Of a stretch of DNA of 64,000 nt, positions 9,399-17,713 are shown piece after piece. A program made the position numbers and the translations under genes. How positions within the stretch are numbered: position 1 is the stretch's first letter; every line of letters begins with the position of its first letter. The notes below the pieces were generated by a model. That model was not told the DNA's origin. It saw nothing but the letters and a program-made list of their open reading frames with translations, and did no database searches. Source of the DNA: DASRWI01 sp035654655 (lineage in GTDB: Bacteria > Bacteroidota > Ignavibacteria > Ignavibacteriales > Ignavibacteriaceae); the NCBI GenBank assembly GCA_035654655.1, contig DASRWI010000005.1, positions 1 through 64,000 of the forward strand, in the 5' to 3' direction.

Positions 9399-10328
9399 AT
9401 GAAAATAAAGCTCATAGTAATTATTGTATTTTCATCCTTAATGATGTATGCTCAGGTTGGTACTTATCAATTTATGCATATAGATATGAGTGCCCGTTCA
9501 GGTGCATTAGGTGGAAGTTTTTCTGCAAATGATGACGATGCAAATATTATTTTCTATAATCCTGCGGGAATTGGATTATTAAAAGAGAAGCCAATTTCAT
9601 TTTCTTATACAAGTTACCTAGTAGATATAAATTTAGCCAGTATCGCATATTCAATGGAGTTTGAGAACATTGGCAGATTTGGTGTGGGATTAAAATATAT
9701 TAACTATGGTGAATTTCAGGAAGCTGACGAATTCGGGAATAAATTCGGAACCTTTGGAGTAAACGAAGCAGCTTTTTTAGTCGGCTATAGTAATAAGCTT
9801 GATGACAATTTCTATTATGGAGCCAACGCAAAATTTATCTTTTCTAAAATTGCAGATAGAACATCAATGGCTTTAGCTGGAGATGTTGGTCTGCATTATT
9901 TTTTCCCCAATCAATTAATTAATATCGGATTCTCAATCAACAATATTGGCGCTCAGATTCAATCATATGTTAGTACAAAGGAAGAATTGCCTTTAGATAT
10001 TGTTATTGGAGTTTCAAAAAGATTAGAGCACTTACCATTAAGGATGTATCTTGATTTCCATAAATTAAATCAGGATGCAGACCAGTTCTTCAGCAGATTC
10101 CAATCATTTTCATTCGGAGCAGAATTTAATCTTAGCAAGGCATTACGCTTAAGATTAGGCTATGACAATGAAAAGAGAAGAGAATTAAAGATTGGTACAT
10201 TTGCAGGTCTATCAGGCTTCAACGCCGGAGTTGGAATTGTAATTAAGAATTATACTTTTGATTATGGATTCTCCTCAATGGGATTAATTGGAGAGATACA
10301 TAGAATATCTTTATCAACAAGTTTGTAA
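9399..10328 (+). CDS. PorQ/PorV-family outer-membrane protein (type IX secretion)
   Basis: A 309-residue predicted outer-membrane beta-barrel. A signal peptide (about residues 1-19, ending MMYAQ) precedes the block SARSGALGGSFSAN and IIFYNPAGI, the N-terminal signature of the PorV/PorQ family. The rest alternates in beta-strand fashion and ends in an aromatic/polar strand. In Bacteroidota these proteins are T9SS components; PorQ is linked to the attachment complex that anchors cargo. The length and the GTYQFMHID start favour PorQ over PorV. The window also holds three T9SS cargo proteins, which supports the role. It follows hslU by 80 bp and stands alone. Confidence 0.7.
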   Translation: MKIKLIVIIVFSSLMMYAQVGTYQFMHIDMSARSGALGGSFSANDDDANIIFYNPAGIGLLKEKPISFSYTSYLVDINLASIAYSMEFENIGRFGVGLKYINYGEFQEADEFGNKFGTFGVNEAAFLVGYSNKLDDNFYYGANAKFIFSKIADRTSMALAGDVGLHYFFPNQLINIGFSINNIGAQIQSYVSTKEELPLDIVIGVSKRLEHLPLRMYLDFHKLNQDADQFFSRFQSFSFGAEFNLSKALRLRLGYDNEKRRELKIGTFAGLSGFNAGVGIVIKNYTFDYGFSSMGLIGEIHRISLSTSL

Positions 10329-10369
10329 ATATTTAGAACATACAACTTGCTATCTATACTATGTCAGAG

Positions 10370-10424
10370 ATCCCCACGGTCGTCATGAATCTCACCGCTC
10401 AAGACGGATGACTACCCTCGGGAT
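10370..10424. repeat. imperfect palindromic intergenic element
   Basis: Arms 10370-10386 and 10408-10424 match at 14 of 17 positions when one is reverse-complemented, separated by a 21-nt loop. It is GC-richer than its surroundings and lies between two convergent genes. It looks like a REP-type element, but no second copy of this family occurs in the window. Confidence 0.55.
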
Positions 10425-10436
10425 TACAGTGTTGTT

Positions 10437-10775
10437 TTATTTTCTCTCAAAGTGTGGCATTTCTTCAGGGAGCTCTAAAGAGAGTTCTACTAATCCTTTT
10501 ATTTCCCCATCTTCATACCAGGGTGATTGAAATATTAATTTTTTTACTCCATTCTTGCTGATTGTATAAGCATTGGTTCTTTTGTTATCTATGATTTCTT
10601 TAATCTTTGTTTGAGCATCCTCAGGGTGACAATCAAACATATTTGTCCCAACTAATTTTTTGCCACCATATTTTTCAAAACTCACAATTGCTTTTTCATT
10701 CATAAAAATGATGGTACCATCTAAACCGCAGATGGTAACACTTCCGTCAAATTCATTAAGAATATCTAAGTTCAT
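10437..10775 (-). CDS. stand-alone PAS-domain protein
   Basis: A 112-residue protein consisting of a single PAS-like domain (SVTICGLDGTIIFMNEKA is the classic first strand and helix; the core includes FDCHPEDAQTKIKE, seen in the PAS domains of DUF438-type proteins). There is no output domain. It starts 11 bp downstream of ychF on the minus strand, so the two are co-transcribed. It may bind a small ligand or haem, or contact another protein; nothing in the sequence settles this. Confidence 0.75.
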   Translation of the reverse strand: MNLDILNEFDGSVTICGLDGTIIFMNEKAIVSFEKYGGKKLVGTNMFDCHPEDAQTKIKEIIDNKRTNAYTISKNGVKKLIFQSPWYEDGEIKGLVELSLELPEEMPHFERK

Positions 10776-10786
10776 AAATTTCCTGA

Positions 10787-11866
10787 TTAAGAATGTCTTA
10801 TGTTTAAAATATCACCGTCTTTTACGATGTACTCTTTACCTTCAAGTCTCCAGGCACCATTTTCTTTTGCTTTTGCAAATGAGCCATTGTTGATGAAGTC
10901 ATCATATCCAACAACTTCAGCACGAATAAATTTATTGAAAAAGTCAGTATGAATTTCACCGGAGGCTTCCTGTGCATTCATTTTCTTTCTGATTGTCCAG
11001 GCACGGCATTCATCTTCACCAACAGTAAAAAATGATTGAAGTCCGAGCAGATCATAGGAAGCTCTGATTATTGAATTCAATGCTGATTCTTTGATTCCAT
11101 ATTCTTCCATAAATACTGAAGATTCTTCTTCAGGTAATTCCGATAATTCCATTTCAATTTTTCCAAAGAAAGCAAGAACCTGAGTATTTTTATTCAATTT
11201 ATATTTTAACTCATCAATATATTTTTGTGCATCTTTAACCTGATTTTCATCAAGATTTAATGCAATCAGCATTGGTTTAACAGAGAGCAGCTGATAAGTT
11301 TTTAATATCTTTAATTCATCTTTGTTTAAGTTAATTTCTCTGAGAGGTTTCTCATCCTGCAAAGCTTCAAAGCATTTTTCAAGTACAGGTATTTCTCTCT
11401 TCAGCAATTCATCCTGTGTTTTTAGTATCTGCTTTTTTATTTTTTCCAATCTTGTTTCAACAATGGATAAATCAGAAATAATAAATTCTGTTTCCATTGA
11501 ATTAACATCCCTGGTGAGGTTGATTGTATCTTCCGGATGAGGAACAGCTTCATTCTCAAACAATCTAACCACCTGAATTAAAGCATCGTTGGTTTTAACT
11601 TTTGATAAAAAATTAGTTGTAAATTGTGTCGAGCCTGAATCACCTTTCTGCAATCCAACAACATCAACAAATTCTATAACTGCATTTACTTTCTTTTTAG
11701 GATTAAACATCCCAGTAAGTTTATCAAGACGGGCATCAGGTACCTTGATGACTGCCTGATGGCTTTCGGACTTTGTTTGTATGTTTGGGTCAATAAATGT
11801 TTTGGTGATAGTCTGAAATAACGTGGTTTTTCCTGAATATGGCAGACCAACAATACCTATTTGCAT
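10787..11866 (-). CDS. ychF: YchF/OLA1-family ATPase
   Basis: Obg-superfamily P-loop NTPase that associates with ribosomes and affects translation and stress responses. The 359 residues hold the P-loop GLPYSGKTT at residue 7 (GLPNVGKST is usual), the switch region VIEFVDVVGLQKG, and ALNLDE in place of the GTPase NKxD motif; that NxxE form explains the ATP preference of the family. The C-terminal TGS domain is complete (RAWTIRKKM..., ending VKDGDILNIRHS). It is the first gene of a two-gene unit with the PAS protein. Confidence 0.93.
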   Translation of the reverse strand: MQIGIVGLPYSGKTTLFQTITKTFIDPNIQTKSESHQAVIKVPDARLDKLTGMFNPKKKVNAVIEFVDVVGLQKGDSGSTQFTTNFLSKVKTNDALIQVVRLFENEAVPHPEDTINLTRDVNSMETEFIISDLSIVETRLEKIKKQILKTQDELLKREIPVLEKCFEALQDEKPLREINLNKDELKILKTYQLLSVKPMLIALNLDENQVKDAQKYIDELKYKLNKNTQVLAFFGKIEMELSELPEEESSVFMEEYGIKESALNSIIRASYDLLGLQSFFTVGEDECRAWTIRKKMNAQEASGEIHTDFFNKFIRAEVVGYDDFINNGSFAKAKENGAWRLEGKEYIVKDGDILNIRHS

Positions 11867-12019
11867 AATTCCTCTGAAATCTTAAATAATCGCTCGAAAT
11901 ATATTAAACTTTGACCTAATTTACATTTCCATTAAATCGGTATTGCAATTAATGCTATTTTTCCGCTTGGTAATTAAAGTTCTTATTTTAAATTTAAAGT
12001 ATTACGAAGAAAATATTTT

Positions 12020-13477
12020 ATGTTAAAATTAATTATTCCTTTTTTAATAATTTTAAATGGTATTACAATGTCTCAGGACAATAATTTCATTCATTCGCTA
12101 TCTGAAAGTCATTCACTGTTTTGTGAAAAGAAAATTAATGACAGGAGATTTAAGCATAAAGATATAGTGCCTTTGATTAAAAGCTTAAAAAATAATAAGG
12201 ACTTTATTGTTAAAAAAGCTGGTGAATCTGTAAATAAAAGAGATATATACTTAATTAGCTGGGGAACTGGACCAAAGAAAATATTTATGTGGTCCCAAAT
12301 GCACGGTGATGAATCCACTGCTACAATGGCTTTGTTTGATATATTTAATTTCCTTAAAGATAATGAACATTTCAAAGAGTTCAAGGATGAACTTAAAACA
12401 AAAGTAACTCTTTACTTTATGCCGATGGTTAATCCTGATGGTGCTGAAGTATTTAAAAGAAGAAATTATTTTGATATAGATATAAACAGGGATGCAATTC
12501 GCCAGCAGACCCCGGAAGGCCTTACTCTTAGAAAAACATTTGATTCTCTTAAAGCTGATTTTGGTTTTAATTTACACGACCAGGTAATTTATCATACTAC
12601 AGGAATTAATTATAAATCAGCAGCATTGTCATTTCTTGCTCCTGCTCCTGATTATGAAAAAACAATTACTCCACTTAGAGAAAGAGCAATGAGATTGATA
12701 GCTAAATTATTCACTGAGCTATCAACCATAATTCCCGGTCATATTGGAAAGTACAATGATGACCACGAAACAAGGGCATTTGGTGATAACTTCCAAAAGT
12801 GGGGAACAAGTACTATCCTTATTGAAACAGGCGGATGGAAGGATGACCCGGAAAAACAATTCTTAAGAAAATTGAATTTTATCGCTTTGATATCTTCCTT
12901 TAAAGGAATAATGGAAGAATCATATAATAAATTTGAAGTTAGTGTTTATAATTCAATTCCATTTAATGAAGAATATTTAAAAGATGTAATCTTAAAAAAT
13001 GTTACTTATGAACTTAAAGGGAAAAAATATTTGGTAGATGTTGCAATTCTCAGAGAAGAAAAAAGCAGCAAAGACAGCAATAATTATTATTATAAATCTT
13101 CGGTTGACGATATTGGAGATCTTTCAGTTTTCTCCGGCTATGAAGAATATGATTTAACGGGAATGACTTTAGAAAAAGGTCAAACTTACAATAAAAGATT
13201 TCACCATGAAGCTGATGTACTAAAACAAGATATCAGAAAACTTTATAAAAAGGGATTTACCAACGTAATAGTCAAACATTTATCTGAAGAAAACTTTACC
13301 AAAATCCCATTCAATATCGTAGAATCTAAATATAAAGTTGATGAGACATTAAATTTAAATGAAAGTGCCGATTTTATAATCAAGCAAAATGATAAGGTAA
13401 AATATGTTATGGTAAATGGTTTTCTTTACGATGTTGATAATAATTTAGGGGAAATAAAAAATGGAATGGTTAGATAA
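12020..13477 (+). CDS. secreted M14-family zinc carboxypeptidase
   Basis: A 485-residue exported peptidase of the M14 (carboxypeptidase A) family. A signal peptide covers about residues 1-18. The zinc ligands are seen as His95 and Glu98 in MHGDES and a later His in FNLHDQ; the catalytic Glu is probably the one in ILIETGGW. The last 170 residues are not catalytic and have no recognisable domain. The substrate could be peptides or peptidoglycan stems. It is monocistronic, with a 153-bp leader after the divergent ychF. Confidence 0.85.
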   Translation: MLKLIIPFLIILNGITMSQDNNFIHSLSESHSLFCEKKINDRRFKHKDIVPLIKSLKNNKDFIVKKAGESVNKRDIYLISWGTGPKKIFMWSQMHGDESTATMALFDIFNFLKDNEHFKEFKDELKTKVTLYFMPMVNPDGAEVFKRRNYFDIDINRDAIRQQTPEGLTLRKTFDSLKADFGFNLHDQVIYHTTGINYKSAALSFLAPAPDYEKTITPLRERAMRLIAKLFTELSTIIPGHIGKYNDDHETRAFGDNFQKWGTSTILIETGGWKDDPEKQFLRKLNFIALISSFKGIMEESYNKFEVSVYNSIPFNEEYLKDVILKNVTYELKGKKYLVDVAILREEKSSKDSNNYYYKSSVDDIGDLSVFSGYEEYDLTGMTLEKGQTYNKRFHHEADVLKQDIRKLYKKGFTNVIVKHLSEENFTKIPFNIVESKYKVDETLNLNESADFIIKQNDKVKYVMVNGFLYDVDNNLGEIKNGMVR

Positions 13478-13567
13478 GATTTTATTTTAAATGGGAATAA
13501 CTAAGCTGCGAAGGTTCTCTGAGTGTTTTTTGTTCCGAATTCAGCTTTTCCCGATGGGGTTGCAACC

Positions 13568-14077
13568 TCATATTCTTGATATGTAAATAAAAGTTTTATC
13601 CTCTTCTTTTATTTTTGTAAAACCAAATTTTTCCAGCAATGAAATTGATTTAATATTATTTTTATCAACTTCAGCATCGATGGTTTTTAATTTTAATTTA
13701 TTAAATCCAAAATTAATAACTTCAGGGAGTACTTCCTGAATTATTCCTTTCCCTTGAAATGGTGGAAGTAACTCAAATCCAAGTTCTGCAGTTTCTTCTT
13801 TTTCATCTATCCTCCATAAGCAAATGCTCCCGGTAAACTTATTGTTGTATTCAATAATCCAATAAAGGGCATTCTTGTTTTTGTATCCATCCAGAATTTT
13901 ATTTATAAAATCGTTAGCATCATTAATATCTTTTGCTAACAGTCTATCCAGGTACAAAGCTACATTTTTATCTGAGCGGATTTTATAAATGCTATGCGAA
14001 TCTTCTTTCCTAATTTCTCTAAGAATGAACCTTTGTGTTCTTAGAACAGGGAACTCTGTAAAGTATAGGCTGTTCAT
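13568..14077 (-). CDS. GNAT-family N-acetyltransferase (RimJ/RimL-like)
   Basis: A 169-residue acetyl-CoA-dependent acetyltransferase. The start resembles RimJ/RimL/SpeG-type proteins (TQRFILREIRKEDSHSIY), the acetyl-CoA-binding motif appears as LLPPFQGKGIIQEV (consensus Q/RxxGxG/A), and the C-terminal NIKSISLLEKFGFTK block is typical. The acceptor is unknown and could be a ribosomal protein, an amino acid or an antibiotic. It converges on the M14 gene across a short GC-richer gap. Confidence 0.85.
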   Translation of the reverse strand: MNSLYFTEFPVLRTQRFILREIRKEDSHSIYKIRSDKNVALYLDRLLAKDINDANDFINKILDGYKNKNALYWIIEYNNKFTGSICLWRIDEKEETAELGFELLPPFQGKGIIQEVLPEVINFGFNKLKLKTIDAEVDKNNIKSISLLEKFGFTKIKEEDKTFIYISRI

Positions 14078-14246
14078 ATTGGATATAAACCAAATCGTTA
14101 AATAAATTCTAAAAATAAGCCATTTTCGAACAATTTGATATAATTCAAGAGCATCTGGTTATACTATATACCCTGTTTTTAATTTGTTTATACATTTATT
14201 CTTAATTATATTTAAAGTCTAAAACTTTTTAAGGATAATTTTCATA

Positions 14247-14621
14247 ATGGCCAGAATAAAGAATGCTGAAGCGTTTTGTAATGTATGCGGAGCTGTAAGG
14301 AAAATGGAAATTGCCGGTGATGTTTCGGCTGATCAGCCTAATAAAAAGTGGGCTAAGTGTAAAAAATGCAAGCAAACTATGATTATTGAACTTTCTGATG
14401 AGCCAAAAGAAAAAAAACCTTCACTTGAAGGAATTGAAAGTGAAAATTATACCGTTTATTCTCCAGCAAGTACTTACAGTGTTGGTGACTCCATATTTCA
14501 TCAAAGCTGGGATGATTATGGAAGAGTAGTTTCAAAAGAAATTCTTGGCAATGGAAAAAGTTCTATTGTTGTAGAATTTAAAAAATCAGGTAAAAAGAAA
14601 TTAATAGAATCAATAAAATAA
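14247..14621 (+). CDS. small zinc-ribbon protein with a C-terminal SH3-like segment
   Basis: A 124-residue protein I cannot name. Two CxxC knuckles (Cys11/Cys14 and Cys38/Cys41) form a likely zinc ribbon in the first 45 residues. The last 60 residues (YSVGDSIFHQSWDDYGRVV onward) look like a small beta-barrel of the CarD/KOW/SH3 type that binds RNA polymerase or RNA. It is 37 bp upstream of rpsU on the same strand and probably shares its transcript, which hints at a role in gene expression. AAGGAT lies 12 nt before the ATG. Confidence 0.7.
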   Translation: MARIKNAEAFCNVCGAVRKMEIAGDVSADQPNKKWAKCKKCKQTMIIELSDEPKEKKPSLEGIESENYTVYSPASTYSVGDSIFHQSWDDYGRVVSKEILGNGKSSIVVEFKKSGKKKLIESIK

Positions 14622-14646
14622 CTAAAAATAAAAAAACCATTGAAGT

Positions 14647-14653
14647 GAGGTGA
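14647..14653 (+). promoter_or_regulatory. strong Shine-Dalgarno of rpsU, sets the TTG start
   Basis: GAGGTGA is complementary to seven consecutive bases of the 16S rRNA 3' tail and sits five bases before the TTG. Many other genes here (hslV, obgE, panD, copB) have no such sequence. Confidence 0.75.
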
Positions 14654-14658
14654 GATAA

Positions 14659-14856
14659 TTGGTTGGTATTGCTGTAGGCGATAATGAATCCATCGATAAA
14701 GCGTTAAAAAGATTCAAGAAAAAATACGAACGTTCAGGAGTCCTTAAGGAATTCAAGAAAAGAACTTTTTTTGTAAAACCTTCTATTAAAAAAAGAATGG
14801 AAAAAATTAAGGCTACCAGAAGAGCTCACCGTACTGAAAATATGGAAAAATATTAA
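14659..14856 (+). CDS. rpsU: 30S ribosomal protein bS21
   Basis: Small-subunit protein near the 16S rRNA 3' end, 65 residues, very basic. The core ESIDKALKRFKKKYERSG is diagnostic. The start must be the TTG at 14659: a TAA stop is the codon immediately upstream and there is no in-frame ATG before the conserved core. GAGGTGA at 14647-14653, five bases before TTG, matches the anti-Shine-Dalgarno over seven bases and is the strongest such site I saw in the window. Rare start plus strong site suggests translational autoregulation, as reported for rpsU in Bacteroidia. The C-terminal KATRRAHR segment lacks the tyrosine I recall at position 54 of the Flavobacterium protein. Confidence 0.95.
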   Translation: MVGIAVGDNESIDKALKRFKKKYERSGVLKEFKKRTFFVKPSIKKRMEKIKATRRAHRTENMEKY

Positions 14857-14870
14857 CAGTATTTACTAAA

Positions 14871-14905
14871 AAAAAGGCTTCTCATTGAGAAGCCTTTTTT
14901 GTTTT
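14871..14905. terminator. bidirectional terminator between rpsU and the LOG gene
   Basis: A 13-bp perfect stem (14871-14883 with 14887-14899), 3-nt loop, an A run before it and a T run after it. It would end both convergent transcripts. Confidence 0.9.
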
Positions 14906-15768
14906 TATTTGTTTAACGCCACCATTGGTTCTGTTACCAATTTTTCTTTTTCAGTCTTCAGATAATTCTTTTCAAAATGTTTTACTATATGGTCAAAGGC
15001 TTCATCAACTGAATTGCAGAAAGAGAATAAATCAAAATCACTCTTGCTTACCATACCAGCATCTACAAGTCCTTGCCAGTTAATAATGTTCTTCCAATAT
15101 TTTTCATCATAAATTACTATAGACAATTTCTTTTTTATCTTGCCTGTCTGAACTAAAGTAAGTATTTCAAACATTTCATCCATAGTTCCAAATCCACCCG
15201 GAAAAACTATCAATGCTTTTGCAAGATATGCAAACCAGAACTTACGCATAAAGAAGTAATGGAATTCCATCTGTAAGTCTTTTGTAACATATTTGTTAAC
15301 ATATTGTTCGAAGGGAATACTAATATTCAATCCAACAGATAAACCACCTGCTAAATTAGCACCTCTATTAGCAGCCTCCATAATACCGGGACCACCGCCT
15401 GTACAAATGATAAACCTGTTTGTTAATGTTTCTAAGCCTAATGACCATTCAGTTAAGCGTCTGGATAATTCAACTGCATCTTCATAGTATTTTGACATAT
15501 CATATTGATGCTGAACTGTACGAAGCTGTTCTCCAAGTTTTGATGTAGTCGTATTGATTGTGTTAAATTTCTTTAATTCAGCAGCAGCTTCTTTTCTGGG
15601 CCATATTCGGGCAGAACCAAAAAATACAATAGTATCAATAATTTTATTTTTTCTAAATTTACTTTGAGGTTCAATAAATTCAGAAAGCATTCTAATAATT
15701 CTTGCATCGGAGGAATTTAAAAAATCCAAATTTTCATAAGCTTTTTGCAAGGTTTTTGTTTTAGCCAT
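14905..15768 (-). CDS. LOG-family protein (nucleotide phosphoribohydrolase type)
   Basis: A 287-residue Rossmann-like protein with both LOG motifs: GGGPGIMEAANRGA and FPGGFGTMDEMFE, the latter being the PGGxGTxxE motif that binds the nucleotide phosphate and holds the catalytic Glu. Members release the base from cytokinin or other nucleoside 5'-monophosphates; some are annotated TIGR00730 or, wrongly, lysine decarboxylase. The longer N-terminal region puts it with the larger (type II) LOG proteins. Physiological substrate unknown. Monocistronic. Confidence 0.88.
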   Translation of the reverse strand: MAKTKTLQKAYENLDFLNSSDARIIRMLSEFIEPQSKFRKNKIIDTIVFFGSARIWPRKEAAAELKKFNTINTTTSKLGEQLRTVQHQYDMSKYYEDAVELSRRLTEWSLGLETLTNRFIICTGGGPGIMEAANRGANLAGGLSVGLNISIPFEQYVNKYVTKDLQMEFHYFFMRKFWFAYLAKALIVFPGGFGTMDEMFEILTLVQTGKIKKKLSIVIYDEKYWKNIINWQGLVDAGMVSKSDFDLFSFCNSVDEAFDHIVKHFEKNYLKTEKEKLVTEPMVALNK

Positions 15769-16030
15769 AGTACTTTCTATTAAATTTAATGTTTATACTG
15801 TCAGTTTGAAAAAGCAGTAGTTAAATAATTGCGGCTGCCTGATGTATGTTGCTGTTATCTTGTTTCATAATTGGGTAAAAATAAGCAAAGAGTAAGATTA
15901 AAACAAAAGGAAAATGGTATTTTTAAGAAATATTTATTACCCCGAAAAAAAAGAAATATTTTTTTTATTTATGTGATATTATCCCTAAATTTAAGTAACT
16001 ATTATTTATCAACTAACCCTGAATATAACT

Positions 16031-16648
16031 ATGTTTAAAAAATTAATGCCCAAGGAAGAAAAGTATTTTGAAGATTTCGCCACTATGATTTCCTACCTTC
16101 AGGAAATGGGAAAAATAACTAACGACTTTTTTTCAAACAGCACTTATGATAAGGATATTTATTTAAAGCTAAAACCGATTGAAAAAAGATGCGATGAAAT
16201 TACAAGTAAAGTAATTAAAAGGTTAAATAAAACCTTTATTACTCCATTTGACCGTGAGGATATATTTGCTCTCATTAAAAAACTTGATGATATAGGTGAT
16301 ATTCTTTATGGCGCTACAATAAGAATAGATATGTATAATGTTAATGTTAAAGTTGAGCATGCTGAAGAATTATCGGCTATTATTGTTCAGCAGTTAAATG
16401 AATTAAATACTTTAATTCAATATCTAAAAAAACACGACCCACATATTACAGAACATAAAACCATAAAAGATTTAGAAGAGGAAGCTGATAATATTTATAG
16501 AAATTCTATAAAGCAGCTTTTTCAAAATGAAAAGGACCCACTAACAATAATAAAAACAAAAGAAATCCTTGAAATGCTTGAAGAGGCTACAGATAAATGT
16601 CAGTCTACGGCAAGTATTATTCACGCCATTTTCATTAAGAACTCTTAG
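16031..16648 (+). CDS. DUF47/PhoU-like Pit accessory protein
   Basis: A 205-residue helical cytoplasmic protein of the DUF47 family (PhoU-like fold). Recognised from TPFDREDIFALIKKLDDIGD near residue 70 and the repeated acidic helix EEATDKCQSTASII at the C-terminus. DUF47 proteins are encoded next to Pit transporters and are thought to control them. Here the pit start is 8 bp downstream, so the pairing is conserved. The ATG at 16031 has no Shine-Dalgarno. Confidence 0.9.
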   Translation: MFKKLMPKEEKYFEDFATMISYLQEMGKITNDFFSNSTYDKDIYLKLKPIEKRCDEITSKVIKRLNKTFITPFDREDIFALIKKLDDIGDILYGATIRIDMYNVNVKVEHAEELSAIIVQQLNELNTLIQYLKKHDPHITEHKTIKDLEEEADNIYRNSIKQLFQNEKDPLTIIKTKEILEMLEEATDKCQSTASIIHAIFIKNS

Positions 16649-16656
16649 AGACTTTT

Positions 16657-17652
16657 ATGATAGAACTAATAATTATTATTTTTCTTGCCTTAGTATTTGA
16701 TTATATAAATGGCTTTCACGATGCTGCAAATTCTATTGCAACAGTTGTCTCCACAAGGGTACTGACTCCAAAATTTGCTGTAGCTTGGGCAGCCTTCTTT
16801 AACTTTATAGCAGTTGCCATTTTTGGACTTCATGTAGCTACTACCATTGGTAAAGGTATTGTTCATCCGGATGCAATAAATCTAAATGTTGTAGGTGCAG
16901 GTTTAATTGCAGCTATCATTTGGAATTTACTTACCTGGTGGTATGGCATTCCTTCAAGTTCTTCACACACAATGATTGGAGGCTTTGTTGGAGCTGCCGT
17001 TGCTGAGGCAGGTTGGGGTTCGATTTATTCAGGAACGGTACTTACTATAATTGCATTCATATTTCTTGCTCCTATAATTGGTGCTGTTATCTCAATAATT
17101 TTTTCATATGTAGTATTGCACATTTCAAAAAACTTTTCTCCTTCTAAAGTAGATAAAAATTTCCGGCGACTGCAATTATTATCATCAGCAGCATATAGCC
17201 TTGGACATGGTTCAAATGATGCTCAGAAAATGATGGGTATTATCTTCATAGCTTTAGTTACAAAAGGTTATCTAAAATTTGATGATCCAATACCAGTTTG
17301 GGTTGTATTCGCCTGCTATGGTGCAATTGCACTTGGTACACTTTCTGGAGGTTGGAGAATCGTAAAAACAATGGGACAAAAATTAACTAAACTTCGCCCT
17401 TTTGAAGGATTTAGCGCAGAGACAGCAGGTGCCATTACTTTATTTACTACTGCCATGCTTGGTATTCCTGTAAGTACTACTCATACAATTACCGGTGCAA
17501 TAATCGGTACAGGAATTATTAAGAGATTGTCTGCAGTTAAATGGAAGGTTACAATAAGTTTAGTATGGTCCTGGATTATTACTATTCCTATTTCTGCCGC
17601 AATGGCTGCAATAATCTGGTATATATTATCATATTTTAATATAAAACTATAA
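16657..17652 (+). CDS. pit: Pit-family inorganic phosphate transporter
   Basis: Low-affinity, cation-coupled phosphate permease of the inner membrane. The two inverted PiT signatures are present: GFHDAANSIATVVSTR near residue 20 and GHGSNDAQKMMG near residue 185. About ten membrane segments fit in 331 residues, which is short for the family and typical of bacterial DUF47-linked Pit proteins. It is the second gene of the DUF47-pit operon and is followed by an intrinsic terminator. Confidence 0.93.
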   Translation: MIELIIIIFLALVFDYINGFHDAANSIATVVSTRVLTPKFAVAWAAFFNFIAVAIFGLHVATTIGKGIVHPDAINLNVVGAGLIAAIIWNLLTWWYGIPSSSSHTMIGGFVGAAVAEAGWGSIYSGTVLTIIAFIFLAPIIGAVISIIFSYVVLHISKNFSPSKVDKNFRRLQLLSSAAYSLGHGSNDAQKMMGIIFIALVTKGYLKFDDPIPVWVVFACYGAIALGTLSGGWRIVKTMGQKLTKLRPFEGFSAETAGAITLFTTAMLGIPVSTTHTITGAIIGTGIIKRLSAVKWKVTISLVWSWIITIPISAAMAAIIWYILSYFNIKL

Positions 17653-17664
17653 ATTAAGTTTAAT

Positions 17665-17693
17665 AAATTCCCTCACTTGAGGGAATTTTTTTA
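17665..17693 (+). terminator. intrinsic terminator after pit
   Basis: A 10-bp stem (17665-17674 with 17679-17688), 4-nt loop, followed by T-rich sequence. Confidence 0.85.
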
Positions 17694-17713
17694 TTTGCTA
17701 TTTTTGTTGGTAT

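Noticed and set aside
10288..10530. Plus-strand frame of 80 codons spanning the porQ-like end and the palindrome.
   Set aside because: It overlaps two better genes and covers a repeat; no family resemblance.
13500..13567. GC-richer gap between the M14 and GNAT genes as a repeat.
   Set aside because: It looks repeat-like but has no partner copy in the window and no convincing palindrome, so I did not list it.
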